From Victivallis sp. Marseille-Q1083 (GTDB lineage Bacteria; Verrucomicrobiota; Lentisphaeria; Victivallales; Victivallaceae), in assembly GCF_903645315.1 (NCBI RefSeq), contig NZ_CAHJXL010000001.1:1416001-1480000 (forward strand): a stretch of DNA of 64,000 nucleotides, given 5' to 3'. Positions 17,768-28,000 of this stretch are shown here, piece after piece. Within the stretch, counting starts at the first letter, position 1. Each line of letters opens with the position of its first letter. The notes under the pieces are model-generated. The model ran no database searches and was not told the DNA's origin. It saw nothing but the letters and a program-made list of their open reading frames with translations. The position numbers and the translations under genes are program-made.

Positions 17768-20400
17768 TTTGCTCCCGGCTCATTCAGCCGAAAACGTTCC
17801 TCTATCAACTCTCCCATGCTCCGGCGGCACTGCTCAAGCAACGTGGACTGGTCATCCACTGCGGCAGCATGCTCGCCAACGGTTACCTGTTTGCAGTTTT
17901 CCAGCAGAACTTCCGCCCGACACCGCCAGTCGGAATCGTTTTTTGCTTCGGCCAGCAATCGTTCCAGTAAGTGGAAATATTCAAGATCCTCCAAACCGTC
18001 CCGCAGGACGGCGAGGCGTTGAGAACCGTAAATTTCATCGGTACGGTAATCCGGATACATCAGATATCCATCGCCGTTCGCATCGACGAACTGATTTGCC
18101 TGCCAGTCGATATCCGGCCAGACGGCGCCCTGCTGCCGTTCTTCAGCCGCCAACGCCCAATAATTGACACCCCAATAGAGCAGACCATCAACATCATGTT
18201 CCTTCAACCACCAGCATAGTGCTCGATGGCCGAACGCCTGATGATCAATGAAAAGATTATACCGGTCTTTCGGCGAAACACAGACATACGCCCATACTTC
18301 CTTGCCGAGTTGGCGTTGCTGCCGGGCAAATTCCTCCTGATAAGCCGGAGAAAGCGGCACCCAGATATCGATGGCAGCCTTCGTTTCCGGGGTCATCTCT
18401 CCCAAAGAGTAACCGACCGCCATCGTTTTCAATCCAGGAACAAATTCTTTGCTTTGGCAATATAGCTGATTCCAAGCATCCCCCTTCCACTCGTCCCAGA
18501 TATAGTGATATGCCGTCTGTTCCCAATGATTCTCGATTGCATTTTGCCAAGCGGCCTGCAGAAAATCGCGATACAGGGCAGCGAATTCCGGACTGCTCTG
18601 ATGAAAATTCAATTTTATCTTTTGTCCGGAAACGCGTTCGGTAACCTCAATATATCCCAGATATTGTGCGAAAGTCGGACTGGGTTCAATATTCCAACCG
18701 CTGCCATGCAGTTCATCGATGATCAACCGGGTCAATTCATTTTCTCGCCGAAAGTCGAAAGAATAACTACCGTCTGCTTCCAAATAAGCATCCCACAACG
18801 GTGCAATTCGCTGGGGAACATGTTCTAGCATTGGCATCAGAGTCAAACGATTTTCGGCTGCCAGTCGAATAATTTTTTCATCGATTTCCCGTTCCGCTGC
18901 CCAGTCGGCAATACCGAAAAAATCATTCACCGATGGACGATGCAGAAAAAAACAGGTCCGGAAAGAAGATTTTTTCGGTAAGTCAAAATCAAAAACTCGA
19001 ACAGCCACCGGAATCTCCGCCTGCCGGCGCCCTTCCGCATCCTCAACGATGAACCGCCCGGCATACCGCCCAGCTTGAGTTCCCTCTCCCGCCGTCACCG
19101 TCAGCCACAACGGAATATTACAGTTTTTTAGTCTGACCACGCCGTCGGCAAGCGGCAACAGCGGGTCCGGGTAATAATCGACGTGCTGCCGCAGTTGTCG
19201 ATAGGCTTTCGGCCTGGCAACCACATATCCTACCTCATCGACATGCCAGTTCAGCTCTTCCGGCACCGGCAACGAATCCCAATAGAACGAGATTCGAAGT
19301 TCGACCGGCTTCTCGCCTCGCGGAACCAACACCATTTGTACGTGTTCCGCTTCATTACGCGCCAATGCAATGTCAAAGCCGATCGGCTCATCCGACCAAT
19401 TATCGCCGATTTCATACTGAAATATTTTATGCATTGCCGATTCCGGTACAGCCGCCACCACCGCGTCATCTTCCTGATCCGCAAATAAATTCATGCGATC
19501 AAGCCTAAAACGGCTTCGATCCCTCGCCGAATAGGTTCCAGCCGAAACAGCGGCAGTATCAAATCCAGAAGGACTCTCCAGCTGTACATCGGTCAATAAA
19601 AAACGGTCATTGATTTCATTCAAACAGACCGCCCGTAAAATCATCCGGCCGTCACCGGAGGAGGAAAATTGAAGCTTTTCCAGCCGATCCGACGGAGAAG
19701 CCGGAATTTCCAACTCGTTCCGTCCGCCGTACCAGTGATACTCCGCCGTCCGTCCCGAATTCCAGAATGCCCGGACAGTTACGTGCGGCGCCAAACAGAA
19801 AGTATCCTGGGGCAAATAAGCCAGCCATCTGACCGGCTCGGAGGCACACAGCAACCATTCGGAAGTCATTGTCCCGCTTCCGTCAAAGGTCAGCGTTGGA
19901 CAATCCTCCATCGCCAGCAGTTCCCTCTCTCCTGCATCCAGCGGATGAGGCACCAATTCCACTTCATCCATAAACGCAGCTTCCCCGGCAACCCCATCCG
20001 CGGTCAGATAATCTCCGGGAAGTAATTGGAAACGTCCGATAAAAATATCGCTCCATTGTTCCGCCGGCAAGACCAACTGATGATAACCGGTCAAAAAAGT
20101 GGAACTGCCGCCACGATAGAGTCCCAAGTCGAAAGTGCCACGGCAACGAACGGTTACGTCATACCATTCCGGCTCATCCGACTGGCGACTGTCCATTGAT
20201 TGCGGCATCAAATACCAGCCAATGCTCCAGTCACGCCCGACTTGTACTGCCGTCCCATCGACCGCTGTCGGATCATCAACGATTGATCCGCCACGATAAA
20301 GTTCTATTCGACTATTGTTTTCCCGCAATACAATCGCCGCTTCGGAGGAAAGCAACACCCCTGATATTCCTAAACATATAGCAGCCAGAATCGCTTTCAT
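17764..20400 (-). CDS. secreted DUF4091-domain protein (GH123-related)
   Basis: 878 residues from the ATG at 20400, 7 bases after the pseudopilin stop, with AAGGCGG just upstream; an ATG at 20430 would overlap the pseudopilin gene. Signal peptide: MKAILAAICLGISGVLLSSEA. Beta-rich N-terminal part (about 25-430), then a barrel-like region with FFLHRPSVNDFFG and YIWDEWKG. The C-terminal DUF4091 segment is LLYWGVNYWALA...NGDGYLMYPD...SQRLAVLRDGLEDLEYFHLLERLL. DUF4091 proteins resemble GH123 beta-N-acetylgalactosaminidases, so a glycosidase role is plausible but unproven. It is translated from the pseudopilin promoter. Confidence 0.85.
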   Translation of the reverse strand: MKAILAAICLGISGVLLSSEAAIVLRENNSRIELYRGGSIVDDPTAVDGTAVQVGRDWSIGWYLMPQSMDSRQSDEPEWYDVTVRCRGTFDLGLYRGGSSTFLTGYHQLVLPAEQWSDIFIGRFQLLPGDYLTADGVAGEAAFMDEVELVPHPLDAGERELLAMEDCPTLTFDGSGTMTSEWLLCASEPVRWLAYLPQDTFCLAPHVTVRAFWNSGRTAEYHWYGGRNELEIPASPSDRLEKLQFSSSGDGRMILRAVCLNEINDRFLLTDVQLESPSGFDTAAVSAGTYSARDRSRFRLDRMNLFADQEDDAVVAAVPESAMHKIFQYEIGDNWSDEPIGFDIALARNEAEHVQMVLVPRGEKPVELRISFYWDSLPVPEELNWHVDEVGYVVARPKAYRQLRQHVDYYPDPLLPLADGVVRLKNCNIPLWLTVTAGEGTQAGRYAGRFIVEDAEGRRQAEIPVAVRVFDFDLPKKSSFRTCFFLHRPSVNDFFGIADWAAEREIDEKIIRLAAENRLTLMPMLEHVPQRIAPLWDAYLEADGSYSFDFRRENELTRLIIDELHGSGWNIEPSPTFAQYLGYIEVTERVSGQKIKLNFHQSSPEFAALYRDFLQAAWQNAIENHWEQTAYHYIWDEWKGDAWNQLYCQSKEFVPGLKTMAVGYSLGEMTPETKAAIDIWVPLSPAYQEEFARQQRQLGKEVWAYVCVSPKDRYNLFIDHQAFGHRALCWWLKEHDVDGLLYWGVNYWALAAEERQQGAVWPDIDWQANQFVDANGDGYLMYPDYRTDEIYGSQRLAVLRDGLEDLEYFHLLERLLAEAKNDSDWRCRAEVLLENCKQVTVGEHAAAVDDQSTLLEQCRRSMGELIEERFRLNEPGAN

Positions 20401-20407
20401 TTCCGCC

Positions 20408-21079
20408 TTAGTTGGTAAAATAATATTCATTGTTCAGTTGATCTGTCCGATGTTGCGATACATGGCCATCGACAAAGCCAGCCGTACCTTTCCGATTATG
20501 CCGCTCCGCTCCAGAATCGCGCACGCTCGTCCAATACTGAATCACATACCAGCAGTTCCATACTCCGTCAAGATGATGGTTGCCGTCGCCATCCCGAGCG
20601 CCTTCAAAGAATTCCAGAGTCATTGACGGTCGATTCAGGGCCGTCCGCTTGGAGTAATCAAACCATGCAGGCCGGCCTGTAATGAACAAATTAGACATGT
20701 AACTTACGTAAGTTCCAGCTCCCGGAGTACCTTCCGTGCCGTCATGAAACTGATCGCCCAGCGCACTTTTGCAGGCCATGGCGCTTGCCGGGAAATATTC
20801 TCCAGCATGCATGATGCGCCAGCAATTATTGCTCGAAGATATCCAGCCGGGAGCAAAATAATCCTCAAAATCATTTCCATACATTTGAGAGCCCAGCAGT
20901 AACTGTTTGGCTGTATTAACGCAATTGATACTCATTGCCGCCGCTTTTGCCTTGCTTAAGGCAGGAAGCAACATGCTGGCAAGAATGGCTATGATAGCAA
21001 TCACTACCAACAATTCTATAAGTGTAAATTTCTGCAATTTCACTCTTTTTCCCATCCGACTTGTTTGCATTCGCTTCAT
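20408..21079 (-). CDS. type II secretion pseudopilin-like protein with H-X9-DG motif (locus A)
   Basis: 223 residues from the ATG at 21079 (GGAAAG about 8 bases upstream; the frame is open to 21205, upstream of the predicted promoter start). Prepilin signal: [20 protein letters not shown], with cleavage/methylation expected before Phe and Glu at +5. An extracytoplasmic domain follows, ending in [13 protein letters not shown], an exact H-X9-DG. Members of this family occur in many copies in Lentisphaerota and Planctomycetes next to carbohydrate genes; their role is unknown. First gene of an operon with the DUF4091 protein. Confidence 0.9.
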   Translation of the reverse strand: MKRMQTSRMGKRVKLQKFTLIELLVVIAIIAILASMLLPALSKAKAAAMSINCVNTAKQLLLGSQMYGNDFEDYFAPGWISSSNNCWRIMHAGEYFPASAMACKSALGDQFHDGTEGTPGAGTYVSYMSNLFITGRPAWFDYSKRTALNRPSMTLEFFEGARDGDGNHHLDGVWNCWYVIQYWTSVRDSGAERHNRKGTAGFVDGHVSQHRTDQLNNEYYFTN

Positions 21080-21114
21080 GACTGTCTTTCCGTATTTATT
21101 ATTTGTCTCACATA

Positions 21115-21121
21115 TTGGTAC
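21115..21121. promoter_or_regulatory. TTGGTAC motif after the pseudopilin -10 box
   Basis: Same seven bases as in the inverted repeat at 12703-12726, here within ATTGGTACCGTAC and just downstream of the predicted start of transcription. Possible shared operator half-site; a single short match, so weak. Confidence 0.3.
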
Positions 21122-21134
21122 CGTACATTGATAT

Positions 21135-21163
21135 AGTATAGCAAATCTTAAAGAAAATGTCAA
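21135..21163 (-). promoter_or_regulatory. consensus promoter for pseudopilin/DUF4091 operon
   Basis: TTGACA, 17-base spacer, TATACT on the minus strand, about 56 bases before the ATG at 21079. The stretch TTTGCTATACTATA around the -10 also appears at the second lacI promoter (29419-29447). Confidence 0.82.
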
Positions 21164-21440
21164 TACCGGAAGCATTTTTTTCAAGAAAAATATTTTCATC
21201 AGCAAATATTGTTTATAAAAAACACGCTGTTTTTATCAGAAAAAATGAAAATAATTACAAATTCTTGGATATATCTACAATTTTCGACTCCACCAAGAAA
21301 ATATTTATTTACAAAAATTCAATTCCAATCCGGTCAAAGGCCGAAACGGCCAACGCTTCGCCGCCGGGTGACGATCAGGCCGGAGGTTCAACTTCGCCAG
21401 GCTGCTTTACGATTCCGGACTTGAAAAAACAATAGAGCAC

Positions 21441-22262
21441 TTACGGCGTTCGGAGAATGAATTCGCTGTCCACCAAGAGGTCGCCGAGATAGTGGATTTT
21501 CAAACAGCTATCCGGCCGGTCCGCCGCCGGATAATACCAGGCGGAATCGGCCTCCTCGACCCAGCTCGGCGGACGGGCGGGCGGACCGAAATATTCTTCC
21601 AGCCGGGCCGGAGGAAAATACGTGAACTCTTTCGGCGCCAGAAACTGCTGCTGCAGCCAGCACAGATCGTCATAATCGCCGGACTGGCGGTAACGCGCGG
21701 CGACGAGCGCCAGATTCTCCCTTTCATACTCCTGCCAGCCCAGCTCGGCCGCCCGGCGGATGGCCGGATCGGCATCTTTCGTCAATCGCCGCAGCAAATC
21801 GGCCGGAAACGGCTCTTCGGCCATTTGAGCGCTTCGCACGCAGAGCCGGAAAAATTTCCGCCGCAGTGCCGCGCTGTCCTTTTCGCGCAGCACCGGCAGC
21901 AGCAGGATCAGCGTCCGTTCCGGATTGGCCAGCAATTCAACGGCCGCCCGCTCCCGGACCGCCTCGCTTTCCGCCAGGCAGTAGAGCGAAAACAGCCGGT
22001 AAACCCGGCCGGCTTCCGTTTCGTCCAGCCCGGTCCTCTCCGCCAGTTGCCGGCGTAAGTTGCCGTCGGCCGTGGCGAAATAAAGTTCCAGCAGATCGCG
22101 GCCCTCCGCCTGGCAGTCGCTCCAACCGGTATAATATTCATCCCCATGGCTGCGGTCCCGGTTAGCCAGCAGCCACCAAACGCCGCAGCCAACCAAAACC
22201 GACACCAGAAAAATTGTTCTGAAATGACTTGAACCCATTTTAGCTGTCCCGGCTGATTTCAT
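21441..22262 (-). CDS. membrane-anchored helical-repeat-like protein, unknown
   Basis: 273 residues. One hydrophobic anchor at about 15-33, then Leu/Ala/Arg-rich helical segments (RERAAVELLANPERTLILLLPVLREK, ADPAIRRAAELGWQEYE) recalling HEAT-type repeats. No family assigned. The GGAGG is almost touching the ATG at 22262, so the true start may be the ATG at 22238. Stands alone between the carbohydrate locus and the ABC transporter gene. Confidence 0.55.
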   Translation of the reverse strand: MKSAGTAKMGSSHFRTIFLVSVLVGCGVWWLLANRDRSHGDEYYTGWSDCQAEGRDLLELYFATADGNLRRQLAERTGLDETEAGRVYRLFSLYCLAESEAVRERAAVELLANPERTLILLLPVLREKDSAALRRKFFRLCVRSAQMAEEPFPADLLRRLTKDADPAIRRAAELGWQEYERENLALVAARYRQSGDYDDLCWLQQQFLAPKEFTYFPPARLEEYFGPPARPPSWVEEADSAWYYPAADRPDSCLKIHYLGDLLVDSEFILRTP

Positions 22263-22393
22263 CCTCCGATGAAGAATCTAACCTGCCCCGGCCGGCAATG
22301 CAAATCGCAGCGACAATTTAATGCGGTTCCGCCTTTCAACGGAATCACCGGCAGCTCGCGCCGGGACGCGGATTCCCGCCCCCCGTTACCGGC

Positions 22394-24178
22394 TCAAAGC
22401 TCGCGGGCCCGCGGATGCTGCTGGTAGAAAATGCTGTCCGCCGGCATATGGTCATCCGCTTCCTTCTGTGCTTTCTGCTGGATGGTGTAGAGCTGCTTGT
22501 AGGTGCCGTCCTGTGCCATCAGTTCGTCGTGGGTGCCGAGCTGTTCGATCCGGCCGGCTTTCAGCACGACGATCTTGTCGGCGTTGCGGATCGTCGACAG
22601 CCGGTGGGCGATGATGATCGTCGTCCGGCCTTCCATCAGCGTGTCCAGCGCCTGCTGCACCAGCTTTTCGGAGACGGTATCCAACGCGCTGGTCGCTTCG
22701 TCGAGGATCAGGACTGACGGATTTTTCAGGATCGCCCGGGCGATCGCCAGCCGCTGCTTCTGGCCGCCGGACAAGCTGGCGCCGTTCTCGCCGATCACGG
22801 TGTCGAAGCCGTGGTCCAGCTTGTTGACGAACTCGGCGACGTTGGCCAGTTCCGCGGCGCGCTCGACCTCCTCGCGGCTGGCGGTGGAGCGGGCGTAGGC
22901 GATGTTGTCGCGGATCGTCCCGCTGAACAGGAACGGTTCCTGCAGGACGACGCCGATGTTGTTGCGGTAGGATTCCTGGGAATATTTGCGAACATCAACG
23001 CCGTCGACGGTGATGCGCCCTTCGGTGACGTCATAGAAGCGCAGCAGCAGATTGCTGATCGTCGACTTGCCGCAGCCGGAAGGGCCGACCAGGGCGATTT
23101 TCTGTCCCGGCTCGATCTCCAGCGACAGTTCACGGATCACCGGCGTATCGGCATAACGGAAAGAAACGTTCTCAAAGACGATTTTCCCTTTCAACCGGCC
23201 GGCGGTGATCGGATTCGGCGCGTCCTTGATTTCCGGGATGACCCGCAGCAGCTTGATGATGCGCTGGGCGCCGGCGAAGCCCTGCGACATCGTGTTGATC
23301 TGGGCAGCCAAGGCGGCGATCGGCGTCACCTGCATACCGATGTAAGTGTAGAAGGCGACGAAATCGCCGATCGTGAAATCGTTGCGGCCGACCATCGCGA
23401 TGCCGCCGCCGATCACCACCAGATAGGTGATCAGGGCCAGCATGTCGTACATGCCGTTGCAGGTGTTGTTCAACTGGTTCATCTTGACCGACAAATCGAG
23501 GGTCGGCCGCATCGTGTTGAAGAAGTGGCGGCACTCCGAACGCTCCTTGGCGAAGGATTTCACCACCTTGATGCCGTTGATGTTTTCGGACAGATTGGCG
23601 GAGATTTCCGACATTTTTTCCTGCAGCAGCACCGCGTTGCGGCGCAGGACGCCGTTGAAATAGTAGAAATTGATGAAGTGAATCGGCAGGGCCAGCATCG
23701 CCACCAGCGCCAGCTTCCAGTTGATGAAGAAAACCAGCACGGTGATAAATGCCATCGTAAAAAACTGATCGGTCATCACAATGCACAGCGACACCAGCCC
23801 CTGCAGCAGGCCGACGTCGCTGATGACGTTGGAGATCAGTTTGCCGGTGCGGTATTCCTCATAGAAACGCAGCGACAGGCTCTGCAGGTGTTTGAAGATC
23901 CGCTGCCGGACGTCGAGCAGAATCCGCAGCACGGTATAAGTGCCGAGGTAGCCGGTGATCATCCGCATGATAAAACGGATGATGTAGATGATCACCATGA
24001 TGGCGCAGAGGATGAAAAACATCTGGTAATCCCGGCTCGGGATCACCTTGTCGATGGCGATCTTCAGCATCCACGGCAGCGACAGCGCCAGGCTGGAAAA
24101 CATGATCGAAGTGATTGCCGACAAGAAAATCATGCCGCGGTATTGCCGCAGCAGACTGGATATTTTGAACTCTTCCAT
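22394..24178 (-). CDS. MsbA-like ABC transporter, fused permease-ATPase (copy 1)
   Basis: 594 residues from the ATG at 24178, chosen because copy 2 starts at the same residue (MEEFKISSLLRQ). Six-helix type 1 exporter membrane domain (about 1-300), then an ATPase with Walker A GPSGCGKST, Q-loop LQEPFLFSGT, signature LSGGQKQR, Walker B ILILDEATSALD-like (here VLILDEATSALD) and a switch His in IAHRLST. Works as a dimer, probably exporting a lipid or hydrophobic compound. Nearly identical to the gene at 40708-42519 in the opposite orientation. Confidence 0.92.
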   Translation of the reverse strand: MEEFKISSLLRQYRGMIFLSAITSIMFSSLALSLPWMLKIAIDKVIPSRDYQMFFILCAIMVIIYIIRFIMRMITGYLGTYTVLRILLDVRQRIFKHLQSLSLRFYEEYRTGKLISNVISDVGLLQGLVSLCIVMTDQFFTMAFITVLVFFINWKLALVAMLALPIHFINFYYFNGVLRRNAVLLQEKMSEISANLSENINGIKVVKSFAKERSECRHFFNTMRPTLDLSVKMNQLNNTCNGMYDMLALITYLVVIGGGIAMVGRNDFTIGDFVAFYTYIGMQVTPIAALAAQINTMSQGFAGAQRIIKLLRVIPEIKDAPNPITAGRLKGKIVFENVSFRYADTPVIRELSLEIEPGQKIALVGPSGCGKSTISNLLLRFYDVTEGRITVDGVDVRKYSQESYRNNIGVVLQEPFLFSGTIRDNIAYARSTASREEVERAAELANVAEFVNKLDHGFDTVIGENGASLSGGQKQRLAIARAILKNPSVLILDEATSALDTVSEKLVQQALDTLMEGRTTIIIAHRLSTIRNADKIVVLKAGRIEQLGTHDELMAQDGTYKQLYTIQQKAQKEADDHMPADSIFYQQHPRAREL

Positions 24179-24370
24179 GCCGATGCCTTTTTTATCTCCG
24201 AGTGATACGGTTGTCCGGAAGGGCAATAACTTATCGCAGTTTTATTTATTTTCCAGTGTGAAATTCTGAAAGAGTACTTTTATCTTCAAAAAAAATCGAA
24301 ATCCAACCATCTGATCTGACCGGAAGTCCTTCCGCCGGCCAACCGGCGCGACAAGCGGCCGGGGCCGGCA

Positions 24371-24970
24371 TCACGGCATCCAGTCGACGATGCCGGTGAC
24401 CGGATGCTCCCGCCGCCAGCGAAGAAAATCGGCATAGTCGCGAACGCCGTCGCGCAGCACCGCCTGATAATATTCGATGCCCATGATCTTTTCCGATTCC
24501 GGCGTGGCATTTTTGAGCTTCAGAATCGCCAGCCGCGTCTCCGGCGTCAACTGTGCGGCAATCCGTTCGGTCACTTTTTCAAACCAGCCGTCGTAAAACG
24601 AACCGCGCCGGATGTGAATCATATCCAGTTGCCACAGTTCATTTTCTTCATCCAGCACCCAGGCATGGTATTCCAGGCAATCCTCGCCGGTACCAAGCAA
24701 ATCATTGAAAGCCAGACGCTTCAACGGAATATGGTCTGCCAGGCGCTGCATCGCCGTCAAGCCGTCCGCGGCAACCGGCCGATCGGAATAGATATGAAAA
24801 TCGATATCCCGGTGCTTCATCAGCAGCCCGCTCGGCAGCGACCCGACCGGACGGACTTCCATCCCCAGCGCTTCCCAGAGCTCCACCACCCGGCTTGTCT
24901 CAATGACCTGCCGCGCTTTCTGCTGATTCCGCAACGCCGTCTCCAGAATGCGTTGATCCGCCGCCGTCAT
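24371..24970 (-). CDS. nucleotidyltransferase-fold protein
   Basis: 199 residues from the ATG at 24970 (GGAGGG 6 bases upstream; the ATG at 24976 is too close to it). The segment VGSLPSGLLMKHRDIDFHIYSD has the GS...DxD pattern of the polymerase-beta-like nucleotidyltransferase fold. No specific family is named and the substrate is unknown. It lies downstream of carB, separated by a strong terminator, so it is probably transcribed alone. Confidence 0.6.
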   Translation of the reverse strand: MTAADQRILETALRNQQKARQVIETSRVVELWEALGMEVRPVGSLPSGLLMKHRDIDFHIYSDRPVAADGLTAMQRLADHIPLKRLAFNDLLGTGEDCLEYHAWVLDEENELWQLDMIHIRRGSFYDGWFEKVTERIAAQLTPETRLAILKLKNATPESEKIMGIEYYQAVLRDGVRDYADFLRWRREHPVTGIVDWMP

Positions 24971-24991
24971 ATTCATCCCTCCGCTTGAAAA

Positions 24992-25041
24992 TTAAAAAGC
25001 GGAAGGGGAAAATCGCCCAAATCGAGATTTTCCCTTTCCGC
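24992..25041 (-). terminator. Rho-independent terminator after carB
   Basis: 16-base arms GCGGAARGGGAAAATC / GATTTTCCCYTTCCGC with one wobble pair, followed on the minus strand by TTTTTAATTTTC. Confidence 0.9.
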
Positions 25042-25088
25042 AGATTTCCCGCCGATAACCGTGCGGAATCACTTTGACCGGAAGCCGC

Positions 25089-28000
25089 TTACTTCGAGTG
25101 GTACTCCTGCAGCGATTTCGGCGCGGCATCGTCTTGCAACGCCGCCTGAATGCCTTTCACCGTCGCCCGGGCGGCGGCAATCGTCGTCACGTACGGAATC
25201 TTGTACTGAATCGCCTTCATCCGGATATAGCTGTCGTCGCATTTGCTTTCGCGGCCGAGCGGCGTATTGATGATCAGTTGGACCGACTTATTCTTGATCA
25301 GGTCGGCGATATCCGGCCGGCCTTCACCGATCTTGTTGATCACCGAGGTCGGAATGTTGTTTTCAGCCAGAAACGCCGCAGTGCCTTCGGTGGCGATGAT
25401 CGAGAAGCCGAGGTCATGCAGTCCCCGGGCGATCGGCAGCAGATATTTGCGTTCGCGCTGCGACACGGTGATCAGGGCGGTGCCGGCGGTCGGCAGTTTG
25501 TAGCCGGCCGCCTCTTCGGCTTTGAAGAAGGCCAGGCCGAACGACTCGGCAATGCCCATCACTTCGCCGGTCGCCCGCATCTCCGGCCCCAGCACCGGAT
25601 CGACTTCCGGAAACATGTTGAACGGGAAAACCGCTTCTTTGACCCCGACAAAACCGCTGTTGTCGCTGCACAGTTGCGGGAAATCGCTCAATTTTTTGCC
25701 GAGCATCAGCTCGGTGGCGATCCGGGCGAGCGGCACGCCGGTGATCTTGGCGACGATCGGCACCGTTCGCGAAGCGCGCGGATTGGCTTCGATGATGTAG
25801 ACCTGATCGTCGCAAATGGCGAACTGGACGTTCATGATGCCGTCGACTTTGAAATCCATCGCGATGGCGTCGGCATATTTTTCAATCGTTTTGATGTGCT
25901 TTTCCGGTATGGTGATCGGCGGAATGGCGCAGGCCGAATCGCCGGAGTGGATGCCGGCCAGTTCGATGTGCTCCATCACCGACGCGACGAAAGTGGTTTC
26001 GCCATCGGAAACCGCATCGACTTCGGTTTCAATCGCATTGTCGAGGAAACGGTCGATCAGCATCGGATACTCCGGGCTGACCTGGATCGCTTCGATCGCG
26101 TATTTGGTCAGCATCGCCTCGTCGTAGATGACTTCCATGCCGCGCCCTCCCAGGACGAACGACGGACGCACCATCACCGGATAGCCGATCCGGCGGCCGA
26201 GCGCCAGCGCCTCTTCGAGCGAACGCGCCGTGCCGCTTTCCGGCTGCGGAATGTTCAGCGCCAGCATCCGTTCACGGAAATACTCGCGGTCCTCCGCCAG
26301 GCGAATGCCTTCCGGCTGGGTGCCGAGAATTTTCACGCCGTTGTCCTTGAGTTCCTGGGCGATATTCAGCGGCGTCTGGCCGCCGAACTGGACGATGACG
26401 CCCTGGGGTTTTTCCTTTTCATAGATGGTCAGCACGTCTTCGACCGTCAGCGGCTCGAAGTAGAGCTTGTCACTGGTGTCGTAGTCGGTCGACACCGTCT
26501 CCGGGTTGCAGTTGATCATGATCGATTCATAACCGTTGTCGCGCAGCGTGAAAGCGGCGTGCACACAGGTGTAGTCGAATTCGATCCCCTGGCCGATCCG
26601 GTTCGGCCCGCCGCCGAGGATCATGATCTTGCGGTGCGGCGACACCGGCACTTCATCCGGGACGCCGCAGTAAGTCGAATAATAATAGGCGGCATTGTCG
26701 ACACCGCTGACCGGCAACGCCTGATAGGTGGCGATGATGCCGAGCGCCAGCCGGCGGGCGCGGACTTCCCGCTCCTTGGTGCTGAACAGCTTGGCCAGAT
26801 ATTTGTCGGAGAAGCCGAACTCCTTGGCCTTTTTCAGCAGTTCATCCGGCAAGGCGACAAAGGAATATTTCAGCAGTTCGCCTTCAAAGTCGGCCAACGC
26901 CTTGATCTCTTCGAGGAAATAGCGGGTAATCCGGGTCGTTTTGGCAATTTCGTCGACACTGATGCCGCGCCGGAACGCCTCGTAGATGAGGAAATAACGC
27001 TCGCTGGACGGCAACGCCAACCGATTGCGCAATTCGGCCAGGTTCAATGCCTGAATCTTTTTGACCATGCCGAGTCCGGAGCGGCCGATCTCCAGCGAAC
27101 GAATCGCCTTCTGCATCGCTTCCTTGAAATTCTTGCCGATCGCCATCACTTCGCCGACCGCCTTCATCTGGGTGCCGAGCGCATCCTTGGCCTTCGGGAA
27201 TTTCTCGAACGCCCAGCGGGCAAATTTGACGACGACATAATCGCCGGACGGCGTATATTTGTCCAGCGTCCCCTCCCGCCAGTACGGCATTTCATCCAGC
27301 GTGATGCCGCAGGCAAGCTTCGTCGACACCAGCGCAATCGGAAATCCGGTCGCTTTCGACGCCAGCGCCGAGGAACGCGAGGTGCGCGGATTGATCTCGA
27401 TGACGATGATCCGGCCGTCTTCGCGGTTGTGGGCAAACTGCACGTTGCAGCCGCCGGTCACGCCGATCGCGTCCAGAATCCGGTAGGAGTAATCCTGCAA
27501 CTGCGCCTGCACCTCCTTCGAGACGGTCAACATCGGCGCCACGCAGAAGCTGTCGCCGGTATGCACGCCCATCGGATCGACGTTCTCAATGAAGCAGACG
27601 GTGATCTTGTGGCCTCTCTCATCGCGCACCACCTCCAGCTCCAGCTCTTCCCAGCCGAGCACGCACTCTTCGACCAGCACCTGGCCGATCAGGCTGGCAT
27701 TCAGGCCGCGGCCGGTCACTTCCCGGAGCTCTTCGACATTGTAAACGATCCCGCCGCCGGTGCCGCCCATCGTATAGGCCGGCCGCAGCACCACCGGATA
27801 ACCAAGCTCGCCGGCGACTTTTTCGGCCTCTTCCACACTGTAGCAGGGCTCCGATTTGGCGACCGGCACGCCCAGCTTGCACATCGTCTCCTTGAACTCG
27901 ATGCGGTCTTCCCCGCGCTTGATCGCGTCGAGGTCGACGCCGATGACGACGACGTTGTACTTCTCCAGAATACTCTTGTCATGCAGGCTCATCGCCAGAT

